Shown here in pieces: positions 1 to 8,501 of a DNA stretch of 32,377 nucleotides. Under the pieces are notes generated by a model. It saw only the letters and a list, made by a program, of their open reading frames with translations. It ran no database searches and was not told the DNA's origin. Made by a program: the position numbers and the translations under genes. Location: positions 1 through 32,377 of the forward strand of contig JANXVV010000544.1 in the NCBI GenBank assembly GCA_025351525.1, written 5' to 3'. The stretch comes from Humisphaera sp. Lineage in GTDB: Bacteria; Planctomycetota; Phycisphaerae; Tepidisphaerales; Tepidisphaeraceae. Position 1 is the first letter of the stretch. Each line of letters starts with the position of its first letter.

Positions 1-153
1 GAAGCAAAGGATGCAATATTCGAATGGATCGTGGTATGGTACAACCGCAAGCGAAGGCACAGCTCACTGGGCTACGTCAGCCCGGAAGCCTTCGAGGCTA
101 AGGCCGCGCGCATTTATAACCTGTCCAATTTCACCTTCGGCATTATTGAATAA
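1..153 (+). pseudogene. IS3-family transposase, C-terminal fragment (runs off window start)
   Basis: Frame +1 from base 1 reads EAKDAIFEWIVVWYNRKRRHSSLGYVSPEAFEAKAARIYN..., the classic IS3-family rve C-terminal signature. Followed by an IS3-like right-end sequence 'tgtccaatttcaccttcgg' that runs into the next IS. Confidence 0.8.
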
Positions 154-1358
154 TTCCACTCTCCGTGGAAGTCAATTCGTTTGATATTCACTGCTTCGAG
201 TTCCTTGTTTGTCACTTTGATTCCGCTTGCATATTTCGCCGTGTCCAGCTCTGCCTTGACCTTCAGTCCAGCCTTGGTCTTTGTGCCGCCGATCAGCTTT
301 ACAATCAGATCGTGGCTGACCAGCGGGCGGCCCCGCCGGTTTTGCGTGAGATGACAGAACAGCCGATGTTCAATCTTGTTCCACTTGCTGGTCCCGGGTG
401 GAAAGTGGCTGACGTTCAGCGTCAGGCCGGTTTCGTCGGCCAGTTCCTGAAGCGCGATTTTCCAGAGTCGGCACCGGCTTGAATTGGACCCGCCGCCGTC
501 GGCGGTGATCAGAATTTCCTTCGCGTTCGGATAGCGCAACCGGCCCGTTTCCCGCCACCATTTCAGAATGGTCCGGGCCGCGAATCGGGCCGTGTCATGG
601 TCCGTTCCGACACTCACCCAGCCTTCGTTGGCGGTCAGGTCATAAACGCCATACGGCGTCACGCGGCCCTTGTCCGGAGCCTTGTCGATGAAGTCGTACA
701 CCCGCACTTCTTCCGGGCGACCCTTGGGCCGCCATTCCTTGCCGGGATTCTTGAAATCCCCGACCCATTCCTTCTTTTTGGCATCGACCGACACCACCGG
801 CTGGCCGCGCGACTGCATGTCGGCGACCCGCGCGTTGATGTGGTTGAACTGCGCGTTGCGATCGACATGGGCACCGCCTTCCCGCGTCTTGCAATTGCCC
901 TGCAAACTGTAGTCGGCCGCCTTGAGCATCGTCGCCACGGTCCGTGCCGAAACCGGGTGACCGCGCCGGGTCAGTTCCGCCGCAAGTGTGCCTGTGCTTT
1001 TGAGCGTCCATCGCAACGGCGACATCGGATCGCCTCGTGTCTCCGGGGCGACCAGTTCCTCCAGAACTGCGGCGATGCCGGGATCGGATTCCGTCAGCGG
1101 CTTGGCGCCTCCACCCCGACGACGAATGCGCGCCGCCGGCAATATCGCATCGGGTTTTTCCCGTTCCTTCAACTCGCGCATCCCCGCCTGGATCGTTGTT
1201 CGGGAGATGCCCGTCACTTTGGACACCAGAGACACGCCGCCCCAGCCAAGCGACTTTGCCTCGGACGCCGCCCACTGCCGGCGAACGCGTTCATCCATCA
1301 CCGGATCCAGAGACTCGAACTTCCGCCGAATCCCTTCAGCAACGGTTGCATCATGCAT
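114..1358 (-). CDS. ISAzo13-family transposase
   Basis: 414-aa ORF with KKKEWVGDFKNPGKEW, ITADGGGSNSSRCRLWK, HFPPGTSKWNKIEHRLF and GEWNYSI motifs typical of ISAzo13-type DDE transposases. Confidence 0.88.
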   Translation of the reverse strand: MHDATVAEGIRRKFESLDPVMDERVRRQWAASEAKSLGWGGVSLVSKVTGISRTTIQAGMRELKEREKPDAILPAARIRRRGGGAKPLTESDPGIAAVLEELVAPETRGDPMSPLRWTLKSTGTLAAELTRRGHPVSARTVATMLKAADYSLQGNCKTREGGAHVDRNAQFNHINARVADMQSRGQPVVSVDAKKKEWVGDFKNPGKEWRPKGRPEEVRVYDFIDKAPDKGRVTPYGVYDLTANEGWVSVGTDHDTARFAARTILKWWRETGRLRYPNAKEILITADGGGSNSSRCRLWKIALQELADETGLTLNVSHFPPGTSKWNKIEHRLFCHLTQNRRGRPLVSHDLIVKLIGGTKTKAGLKVKAELDTAKYASGIKVTNKELEAVNIKRIDFHGEWNYSIMPKVKLDRL

Positions 1359-1404
1359 TCATTCAATATACCACAGCCTCAGTTTTTGAACAGTTTATTA
1401 TTGC
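140..1404 (-). mobile_element. ISAzo13-family insertion sequence
   Basis: Contains an ISAzo13-like transposase. Imperfect terminal inverted repeats gcattattgaataattc (140-156) and the reverse complement of gaacagtttattattgc (1388-1404), 11/17 identical. Boundaries are approximate; CGG on both sides may be a short target duplication. Confidence 0.65.
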
Positions 1405-2118
1405 GGGACGCCTAAGCAGAACTGACCCGAACCGAGGCGCGCCAAGTTTTGGTGGGGAAGATCACCTACGCTCCACTGGCTGGGCCACGTGTTGGTCGGC
1501 CTGGCAACGACCGGCTTGAGGATCGGCGAGTTGGCCAGCCGCAAGTGGAGCGATTTCGATTTGGACAAGGGTGTGATCCGCCTTGCCGACCACCGCCTGC
1601 GCACCGTCCGCAGCAGGCGGGACCAGGCGCGCACGACCAAGGGGAAGCGCGACAGATCGTTCCCGATCCACCCGCACCTGCGCGCGGTTTTGGGACAACT
1701 GTCGCGGCACCCCGACGGGTACGTCTTTCGCGCCGCCTGCGGCGGCAGGCTGGACGACGACAAGGTTCGAAAGGTGCTGATTCGGGACGTACAGAAGCCT
1801 CTGGAGAAACGCTTCCCGAAATGTGACGCCGACGAGCTGGAATTTGCCGACGGGACGCCGCACTCGTTTCGGCACTACTTCGTCGTTGCCGCCGTACATG
1901 CCCATGTGAACCAGCGGACGATCCAGGACTGGCTGGGGCACCGCGACTCAAAGATGGTCGCTTGGTACTACCACCAGTTCTCCAAGCAGTCGCAGGAAGA
2001 GATGAACAAACTAAACAGTATCGCGGGAGGGTCCGACGCCGCGTGGCGTCAGCTCCTCCCGCCGGTCAACAAGGAAGGGAGCACGCCGAGGCAGAACGAC
2101 ATCCTTGAGAACCCATAA
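1405..2118 (+). pseudogene. Tyrosine recombinase/integrase, 5'-truncated and frameshifted
   Basis: Catalytic-domain motifs present: ATTGLRIGEL (R), HSFRHYF (HxxR), LGHRDSKMVAWYYH (GH...Y). N-terminal core-binding domain missing at the IS edge. 'AELTRTEARQVL' (typical domain-linker sequence) is in a different frame from '...WLGHVLVGLATTGLRIGEL'. Confidence 0.75.
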
Positions 2119-2185
2119 CCTGAATGGCCCCAAGACGTCTTCTGATTGGCACACTCTTGGCACACTTCGCTGTGCCAAAAAACAA

Positions 2186-2230
2186 CCGGAGGTTACAAGG
2201 GTCGATAGATTCGATATTTGTGACCTCCGG
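2186..2230 (-). terminator. Stem-loop next to the left att core, terminator-like on the minus strand
   Basis: ccggaggttaca (2186-2197) pairs with tgtgacctccgg (2219-2230), 12 bp with one G-U. On the minus strand it is followed by TTGTTTTTTGG. Confidence 0.6.
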
Positions 2231-2238
2231 CAGGCAAT

Positions 2239-2259
2239 CAACGGAGAGGGGGAGATTCG
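2239..2259. repeat. Left att core repeat, tRNA 3'-end-like
   Basis: caacggagagggggagattcg, identical to 19876-19896. The reverse complement CGAATCTCCCCCTCTCCG resembles a tRNA(Ser) T-loop/acceptor 3' end. Confidence 0.8.
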
Positions 2260-2387
2260 TGAACCCGTTTCCCGCCTGCTGAGTCAGAATTGAGGTTTTC
2301 GTCCGCATCTGCTGTCTTTCCACGCAATTACGTTCTGCGTATTCGTTACTCTGAAAACACGATTCGTTACTGTTCGTGACTGCCAAA

Positions 2388-2406
2388 GGGGGTCAAAAAG
2401 GGGGTC
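2388..2406. repeat. GGGGGTC x2 direct repeat (candidate integrase arm-type site, left)
   Basis: gggggtc aaaaa gggggtc, 12-bp period. The same heptamer pair occurs at 19783-19800. Confidence 0.6.
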
Positions 2407-2953
2407 AATTTCCGAGGCTCTCGGGAAAGTGTTCTTCAATGATCCGCGCAGCCACGTCGTCATCGAAGTGGCTCAGAACACCCAGAAGCGCAACGGCCAG
2501 AGACTTCGCATCGCGTAGTTTCAGCAACATCGGCTGCTCGACTTCACCGTCATGTCCCATCGAAATCATCGCAATGGGTTCGCCGACACCCGGAATATCA
2601 GCACGACCGGGCGCGACATGAAGAAGGCTCACGCATTTCAAGGATGCACCGCGATCTTCAGGGCATATTCCCCTCTCCATGAGATGGCTCCGGTTCCAGT
2701 TCTCGGTCCCCACCAGCCCGGCGAAGTACCAGATCATCTCGGTCCACTGGACTTCTTGGCGCTCAAGATGCAGGTCAACTCGTGATCTACATCGTGGACA
2801 TGCGACTTCGATGAAGAGTCGCATGTCCGTGCCGTGTGCGATGGCGATCATGCTGATATGCACGATGTCCCTCGCAGTCGCATGAACGACCTTACGGCAC
2901 TTTTGGCAGTTCACGTTGCGAAGCCTCTCCACGAGGAAATCTGGGCAGTTCAC
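2405..2953 (-). CDS. Hypothetical protein with CxxC pairs
   Basis: 182-aa ORF; CQKC and CPRC suggest a zinc-binding N-terminal region. No family recognised. Confidence 0.55.
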   Translation of the reverse strand: MNCPDFLVERLRNVNCQKCRKVVHATARDIVHISMIAIAHGTDMRLFIEVACPRCRSRVDLHLERQEVQWTEMIWYFAGLVGTENWNRSHLMERGICPEDRGASLKCVSLLHVAPGRADIPGVGEPIAMISMGHDGEVEQPMLLKLRDAKSLAVALLGVLSHFDDDVAARIIEEHFPESLGN

Positions 2954-3115
2954 CTATGTTCCTTTGTTTATGCCGCGAAGGGTCTGCGAACGCAGACCAA
3001 GCATCGCATTTAACGGTAATCATTTATGCCGAGCATGTACTCGGTGGCTGCACAAGCCGCTAGGTTTCCATGCGAGGGAATCACACGGTTCCGTTGTCCG
3101 CGATCATGAGCGGAA

Positions 3116-5101
3116 TTACGCAGCTTTCGACAATCTGCTGCACGTCAAGCATGGACTTCGACTGACGCGACCGTGCGAACACCTGTATTTAGTGAGAAAA
3201 ACGCGGTTTTCGATGTGCGTCCGACGCCTCTTCTCGGCAGCGAGATCAGGCAACGGACGCACTTCATCCAACACCCGATTTTCTTTGGACAACGCCCATG
3301 AGGGCAGGCCGACCTCGATTTCGACTTCCCTCGTCTCAAGGTCGAACGTTGCCTTGGACACGAACGTCTCGACGACTCGCTTCAGCGCACTGGTCGACCG
3401 GTCGCCCAACATCCCAACTACGTCACTGCACTGCGATCTCACTGACTCGGTAATCGCCTCTACGTCCAGCGGTGCGAATGAGACCGAGGACGACGCCGAC
3501 TTGATCTTCAGGTCGAGATCGTCCAAGAGTCGTTCCAGTTCGGCAACACGCTTCGCCATCAACTCCTGACCCCGCTTGCCATAAACATGATGGAGATTTC
3601 GGTACTCGTCCTCCAACTGAGCCTTCTGGTTCACCAGCGGGGGCAACGGGTCGCCGTCCGCACGTTGACGCTTTACACAGGAATCAATGTAATCCCTTAC
3701 GCCAGCGCTAACGACGTTGGGATCGGAGAGCGTCTCCGACAGAGCGGCGATAACTTCCTGCTCGACGTGATCGGCCCGCAACCTTGCGGTCAGCTTCTCG
3801 TTGACGCCGGGACTGTTCGCAACACGGTGAAGCGCGTAGTAACGATACTGCTTTCCATGCTGGTTCTTTGAAGGCAAGCCGTTCATTGATAAGTCGAACT
3901 GCTTGGTGCGGAGTACACCGGTTAGAAGATAGCTGCTCTGGGAGTACCGGCGTTTTTTGGTGGCAGGTTTCTTCGGCTTGTTGCGCAGTTGTTCAATTGC
4001 CTGACGCGCGATTCCACGGATATGAGGTTCGAGCAGGTCGGTCAAGTCGGGGTAGTGAATGCCAAGATGCTCTCCCCAAGGTCGTGGGATGGACTGAATA
4101 TTCTCACGCTGCCCCATCCCGTCTTTCCGTTTGCCCGGTGTCCTGCGTTCTGGCAACTCGATGGGAGCGTTCGGTGATCGTTTCACATACACGCCGGTGG
4201 TCGCCTGATTCGCATATCCGATTCCGAGGTACATCCAGTTACGCCATATGTGTTCGATGGTGCAACGAGTCCATCCTCTGTCGTCGGAAGGAACAAGACC
4301 TGAGGGAGTTACAACACGCCTTTCATTCAGTTCACGGACGATTCGGCCAGAACCCCAGCCATCAATGTAACGACGGGCGAAAACCTCGTTTATGATCTTC
4401 ACTTCCTCCGGTGGGCCTTTGACGAGGACTATCTTCTGGTCGGATTGTTTGATCACCGCAGGATCGTACACCGTGTGTTTCAAAACCTTCACCACTTCCC
4501 GAGTGACCGGATCGAGTTTTGCCTTTTCGCCCGGTCCACAATCCCTCAAAATAAACAGGGGAGTACCGTCGTCAGACGTGTAGCATCTGTCAGTGCCGTA
4601 GGGGGCAATAGTGCAATGCGGGATTTCGCCCTTTTCCATAGCGTCTTCCACGCCCTTTGACGTGTTGTATGCGACAGCTTCAGCATACGCCTCCGAGTCC
4701 CGCAGATTCTGGTCAGCCCTGCTCTCCCCCTCCTTGCCGACGAGCAGGCCATCTTTGACTGTGACGACCATAATCTCTTCGTCCGCCAACTCAGAAAGCA
4801 TTCGATGTCCGTCTGTTCGGCCGGTTCTGGTAAATCTCGAATGGTCGGCGAAGAGGAGAACGTCGAAGTCCAGTGTGCCCCGTTTTTTCTGGGCGAGCAG
4901 TTCATATATAACCTTCTTGTGTTTCTTAACGCTGGCAGATACCGCCGGCGCTTCAATCTCCTTGACGGCAATGAGTTGGTACTTGGCGATGAAATGGCTC
5001 GTCGCCTTCCGTTGCTGATCCATGTCCTTGATTTGCTTCTCGTCGCTGCACCGGTGAATGACTACGCACTTCAGACCGATCAATGGTGTGTTCTTGTCCA
5101 T
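3116..5101 (-). CDS. Large serine recombinase
   Basis: VVIHRCSDEKQ (catalytic-Ser region), ADHSRFTRTGR, and recombinase domain VFARRYIDGWGSGRIVRELNERRVVTPSG...GWTRCTIEHIWRNWMYLG. Start placed at MDKNTPLIGLK (ORF extends to 5185). Confidence 0.85.
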   Translation of the reverse strand: MDKNTPLIGLKCVVIHRCSDEKQIKDMDQQRKATSHFIAKYQLIAVKEIEAPAVSASVKKHKKVIYELLAQKKRGTLDFDVLLFADHSRFTRTGRTDGHRMLSELADEEIMVVTVKDGLLVGKEGESRADQNLRDSEAYAEAVAYNTSKGVEDAMEKGEIPHCTIAPYGTDRCYTSDDGTPLFILRDCGPGEKAKLDPVTREVVKVLKHTVYDPAVIKQSDQKIVLVKGPPEEVKIINEVFARRYIDGWGSGRIVRELNERRVVTPSGLVPSDDRGWTRCTIEHIWRNWMYLGIGYANQATTGVYVKRSPNAPIELPERRTPGKRKDGMGQRENIQSIPRPWGEHLGIHYPDLTDLLEPHIRGIARQAIEQLRNKPKKPATKKRRYSQSSYLLTGVLRTKQFDLSMNGLPSKNQHGKQYRYYALHRVANSPGVNEKLTARLRADHVEQEVIAALSETLSDPNVVSAGVRDYIDSCVKRQRADGDPLPPLVNQKAQLEDEYRNLHHVYGKRGQELMAKRVAELERLLDDLDLKIKSASSSVSFAPLDVEAITESVRSQCSDVVGMLGDRSTSALKRVVETFVSKATFDLETREVEIEVGLPSWALSKENRVLDEVRPLPDLAAEKRRRTHIENRVFLTKYRCSHGRVSRSPCLTCSRLSKAA

Positions 5102-5240
5102 GTTGCTCCTGTAACCTTTCGACTTCCATGTCCACGACCGTAGTGAGGAATATGTCCAAAGCCGAACGAAACCTCTGCTCTTCATCCGGCGTCATGGGAC
5201 GACGAACAATGCGAATCACAGGGTGCTTGCGGGATGGCAC
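4953..5240 (-). CDS. Small ORF overlapping the recombinase start
   Basis: 95-aa ORF, MPSRKHPVIRIVRRPMTPDEEQRFRSALDIFL..., co-directional, overlaps the recombinase by ~150 bp. Confidence 0.3.
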   Translation of the reverse strand: MPSRKHPVIRIVRRPMTPDEEQRFRSALDIFLTTVVDMEVERLQEQHGQEHTIDRSEVRSHSPVQRREANQGHGSATEGDEPFHRQVPTHCRQGD

Positions 5241-5302
5241 GGAAGGTCACCTTTCATTTCCAGATTCACGATGAGCGTTCCTTCTCGAAAACGAGGAGAA
5301 AC

Positions 5303-5842
5303 CTACTTGATGTAAAAACGTTCTCGCTCGGGTTGGAGAGTGGTCCCTGAATTCGGCATCTCTCCCGTCGTCTCGAAATGCTCGTTTATCGGCGTCTTGA
5401 GCAACCTTTCCACTGTCTGCACTGCCCTCGGGCAGTGTGCTTTGGCCCACGACAAGACGGCCTCTTCGTCCGTGAAGATCAATTTCGTCGGTTCGTGACG
5501 AAAATTCACTGTGCCAGCGGGCAGAGAGATCGACTTCCGGCGACTCTTGATTCGTTGAAGTTCGCAGGTTGCCCACACTTCGAGTTGTGCGCCGAAGAAA
5601 TAGAGGAGACGTTCTTCGTCGCGCTCCGAGCGGGCAAGCTCTTGGGCAGCCCAGATTTTGACTCGCTGGCCGTACTCACGGGCAGCGATGATCTTTTTCA
5701 CGACCCAGTTCGCCGTCCTCTCGTCGCACACGCTGAACGTATCCAGCCTCGTTGACGTGTCGGTCACCGGGGCATCTGCCAATAGGGCCGCCGTGTCGTC
5801 GTCTGTAACTTCGTCGATCTGGATGGTGGTGTTATCACTCAT
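5303..5842 (-). CDS. Host-nuclease inhibitor Gam-like protein
   Basis: Gam-like layout: long helical segment (KIIAAREYGQRVKIWAAQELARSERDEERLLYFFGAQLEVWATCELQR) followed by KSISLPAGTVNFRHEPTKLIFTDEEAVLSWAKAHCPRAVQTVERLLKTPINEHFETTGEMP...ERERFYIK. Start at MSDNTT with upstream AGAGGT. Confidence 0.6.
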   Translation of the reverse strand: MSDNTTIQIDEVTDDDTAALLADAPVTDTSTRLDTFSVCDERTANWVVKKIIAAREYGQRVKIWAAQELARSERDEERLLYFFGAQLEVWATCELQRIKSRRKSISLPAGTVNFRHEPTKLIFTDEEAVLSWAKAHCPRAVQTVERLLKTPINEHFETTGEMPNSGTTLQPERERFYIK

Positions 5843-5857
5843 ATTTACCTCTGACCA

Positions 5858-5879
5858 AAAGATAACAACTGTTATCTTT
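5858..5879. promoter_or_regulatory. Perfect inverted repeat AAAGATAAC-aact-GTTATCTTT, likely operator
   Basis: 9-bp arms in the intergenic region between divergent Gam-like and XRE genes. Extra GTTATC half-sites at 5831-5836 and 5915-5920. Confidence 0.6.
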
Positions 5880-5946
5880 CCAGTCAAGGCAAAAATGCCG
5901 CTGATGAAACTTTAGTTATCACGCATGCTTGGCCGATCAGGTCCGC

Positions 5947-6162
5947 ATGAAGTCTGCTTTCGGCACGCTGCTCAAAGATATGCGCGAACAGTCAGGTCTG
6001 ACTCAGGCCGAGTTGGCGGCGAAGGCTCGGATCACCAGAGTACATGTGGGATTTCTGGAACGGGGCGACCGTTCGCCAAGCCTCGAAGTATACGTGAAAC
6101 TCTGTCGGGCGCTTCAGGTCGCTCCGTCGAGTCTGATGGAGCGGCTTGAGAAGCTTATGTAG
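5947..6162 (+). CDS. XRE-family HTH regulator (size and layout like R-M controller proteins)
   Basis: MKSAFGTLLKDMREQSGLTQAELAAKARITRVHVGFLERGDRSPSLEVYVKLCRALQVAPSSLMERLEKLM; canonical HTH_3. Confidence 0.8.
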   Translation: MKSAFGTLLKDMREQSGLTQAELAAKARITRVHVGFLERGDRSPSLEVYVKLCRALQVAPSSLMERLEKLM

Positions 6163-6509
6163 CGGCTTCCTTCAACACTCCATCCAACAGGTTCCTGATG
6201 TATGTGCCCTTGTCTTCCTGCTGGAAGAGAACGTGGCACTTCTCCAGAGCGGACTTCTCGATGCCGCCATCCCGTCAGCCAACCACTTTTGATGGGGTGT
6301 TCGAGAAGAGGGATGAGTTCAAGATATGCCGGGATCGGCAACGCAGGTCACGATTCGTCGTCCAAGAGCATTGGCTCCTCTGCCAAAGAAGGCGGCAGTT
6401 TCGCGCGGCCTCAATGTCGAATCGGATGGACCTGCATATCCGAGTTAGCGTAGACCTGCGTCTTCATCCCTTTCCCCGCCTGAGGTTTTTCAAGAAGCAT
6501 GGGAGGGCG

Positions 6510-7361
6510 CTATGGGGATTTGCCGATACGTCGAATGACCTCCTCTACGGCCATTCTCATGTCGCCGCTGTCATCTTTTGTCCGTTTGACCGTGGCATAA
6601 TCATCAACATCTATCCCCGCCACCCGCTTGGTTCCTATCTTCTGGTTCTCAGACACCTCCGTCGATGAAGTGACATTGAAGAGCGCCCACGCGCTCCCCT
6701 TTAGCTGAAACTGCACCTGCGTTTGATGCGTGGAAAACCCATCCCAGACGACGGTCCTTAGAGTTCCGAGATACGGGGACATTAGACTGTCCGATTTGGT
6801 CACATCAACTGACATGCGCTGCGAGTCAAAAGAGTAAGACATACGCCCTGCCGATTTGTCTGCTTGCGCTCGGCGGGATGCGGCATCGTTGAATTTGGCT
6901 ACAAACTCACCGAAGGAAGTGACCGGATCGTTGGCAGCACCCGGCATTCCGCTGGCAGAAGTTCGATCTGCTTTGCTCTGAGAGTCTGCATGCGCATCCT
7001 TGTTGGCCCCGTGTTTCCATACCGCAACGACGACGAGCGCAGTGACCACGCCGACAGCGGTCACAATAAGGCCGGTGGTTTTTCGACGGGAGGTAGGGGC
7101 CACTCTTTGCGAGGAGGTGCTTGCCTCCATGACATCGGAGGCCAAGCCTTGTCCCATAGCCTTCATATCCATCTTTGTCGCTCCACGCGGGGCTGGCACT
7201 TCAGCGTTTGCCCCTTGCGCGGTTGTTGGGGTGGAAGTCTGAGATGATCTGTTCGACCAGCACGGATGGCAGTAATACCGTCCCTGCTCATCCTTGACGC
7301 GCTTCTGCTGCGACACATCGACTCCGCAGATCGAACACACCTTAATCGCCATCGTGGTCAT
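6510..7361 (-). CDS. Zinc-ribbon, single-TM membrane protein of unknown function
   Basis: CSICGVDVSQQKRVKDEQGRYYCHPC zinc ribbon, then TM GLIVTAVGVVTALVVVAVW, then a soluble C-terminal domain. Start placed at MTTMAIK (GAGG upstream). Confidence 0.55.
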   Translation of the reverse strand: MTTMAIKVCSICGVDVSQQKRVKDEQGRYYCHPCWSNRSSQTSTPTTAQGANAEVPAPRGATKMDMKAMGQGLASDVMEASTSSQRVAPTSRRKTTGLIVTAVGVVTALVVVAVWKHGANKDAHADSQSKADRTSASGMPGAANDPVTSFGEFVAKFNDAASRRAQADKSAGRMSYSFDSQRMSVDVTKSDSLMSPYLGTLRTVVWDGFSTHQTQVQFQLKGSAWALFNVTSSTEVSENQKIGTKRVAGIDVDDYATVKRTKDDSGDMRMAVEEVIRRIGKSP

Positions 7362-7408
7362 TGCAGCCCTCGCCGTGTCGAGCACCTAAAATCCTTGTTC
7401 TCGTTTTA

Positions 7409-7429
7409 TGAACAACCTTAGCTTGTTCA
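7409..7429. promoter_or_regulatory. Inverted repeat TGAACAA-n7-TTGTTCA, candidate operator
   Basis: Lies between the divergent zinc-ribbon/TM gene and an XRE gene. A third TTGTTC is at 7395-7400. Confidence 0.5.
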
Positions 7430-7460
7430 GAAAACCGAAGCAAGGGCTTCAGGGCTGACA

Positions 7461-7715
7461 GTGCGGTACATGCCCAAATCCTTGCAGGCACAGCGATATC
7501 GCCACCTTCCCGGCTTTCTGCGAGCGATGCGCGAGAAGGCGAACCTGACCCAACGTGATCTTGGCAAGAAGCTCAGGATGAACCACACGATGGTCCACAA
7601 CTCTGAAACGGCCGAGCGGCGGGTTGACCTTGCCGAATTCATCGACTGGGCGGCGGCCTGCGACGTGGACCCCTTGGATGCGTTGAAGGAGTTCCTGAAG
7701 CACCGGAAGGGCTGA
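7461..7715 (+). CDS. XRE-family HTH regulator
   Basis: FLRAMREKANLTQRDLGKKLRMNHTMVHNSETAERRVDLAEFIDWAAACDVDPLDALKEFL; HTH_3-type. Confidence 0.75.
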   Translation: MRYMPKSLQAQRYRHLPGFLRAMREKANLTQRDLGKKLRMNHTMVHNSETAERRVDLAEFIDWAAACDVDPLDALKEFLKHRKG

Positions 7716-7852
7716 GACAGCGGGGAGCCGCCACAGCGATCTGATCGCCCCTCCTAGCGCTCAGCCCGTTGATCGCACGGGAACACGTCGCCCAGCAAGG
7801 CCAGTCCCAAAGGGACCACACCACCCTTGACGGACGGCAGAACTCGGTTGAA

Positions 7853-8479
7853 ATGATCGACATGCCCGACCGCATCTTCGTCTACATCGACGGGGAGTCT
7901 CATTACATCCGCACGGAACGTGCATGGCGCAATCTTCACGGCGCTGACGCATCCCTCGAATGCCTCAGATTCACTGGGCAGACTAACGAACACATGCCGC
8001 TCATCAAGCCTGACGCGACGGTGTTCTGGTCGCGCAAGATGAGCGCAGGCGCAACCCGAAGCGTCTACTTCACCTCCGCAATGACCGATGCCCAAGGACT
8101 TCATCAGATCAGAGTCGATCTCCGCGATTTCGATCTGGAGCCGCATGTCGTACTCGAAAAGAAACAGGCTTTTGAACGGAGAAAGAACAAACTTCGGGAT
8201 GCTGGCGTGATAGAAAAACCTAAAGGCGTGGACATCGCCCTCGCCGTGCGGATGCTGGAGGATGCTCATCGGGACACGTATGAGAGATGCCACCTGTACA
8301 CCAGTGACGCGGACTTCTTGCCGGTGATCAAGGCGGTGATGGGCCAAGGAAAACGGGTATACGTGTATGGATACAAGGAAAGTTTGGCTGACCAGTCAGA
8401 ACTCCTCCATGTGCCCGACCTCTTCATTGACCTCGGTAGAATGCTTCGAGACGAATGTGAACTCGCCCCATCGAAGTGA
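7853..8479 (+). CDS. NYN-domain (PIN-like) protein, putative RNase
   Basis: RIFVYIDGES (first Asp), KGVDIALAVRMLEDA, HLYTSDADFLPVIKAVMGQGKRVYVYGY; NYN/LabA-type acidic motifs in order. Confidence 0.8.
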   Translation: MIDMPDRIFVYIDGESHYIRTERAWRNLHGADASLECLRFTGQTNEHMPLIKPDATVFWSRKMSAGATRSVYFTSAMTDAQGLHQIRVDLRDFDLEPHVVLEKKQAFERRKNKLRDAGVIEKPKGVDIALAVRMLEDAHRDTYERCHLYTSDADFLPVIKAVMGQGKRVYVYGYKESLADQSELLHVPDLFIDLGRMLRDECELAPSK

Positions 8480-8501
8480 ATTGGTTCGACATCAGGTAAA
8501 C

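Noticed and set aside
2105-2293. 62-aa ORF across the left att core
   Set aside because: Spans inverted repeats and the att core; translation looks fortuitous.
8367-8501. N-terminal extension of the 8502..9449 gene
   Set aside because: Overlaps the end of the NYN gene in another frame; MSQKQT at 8502 is a more natural start.
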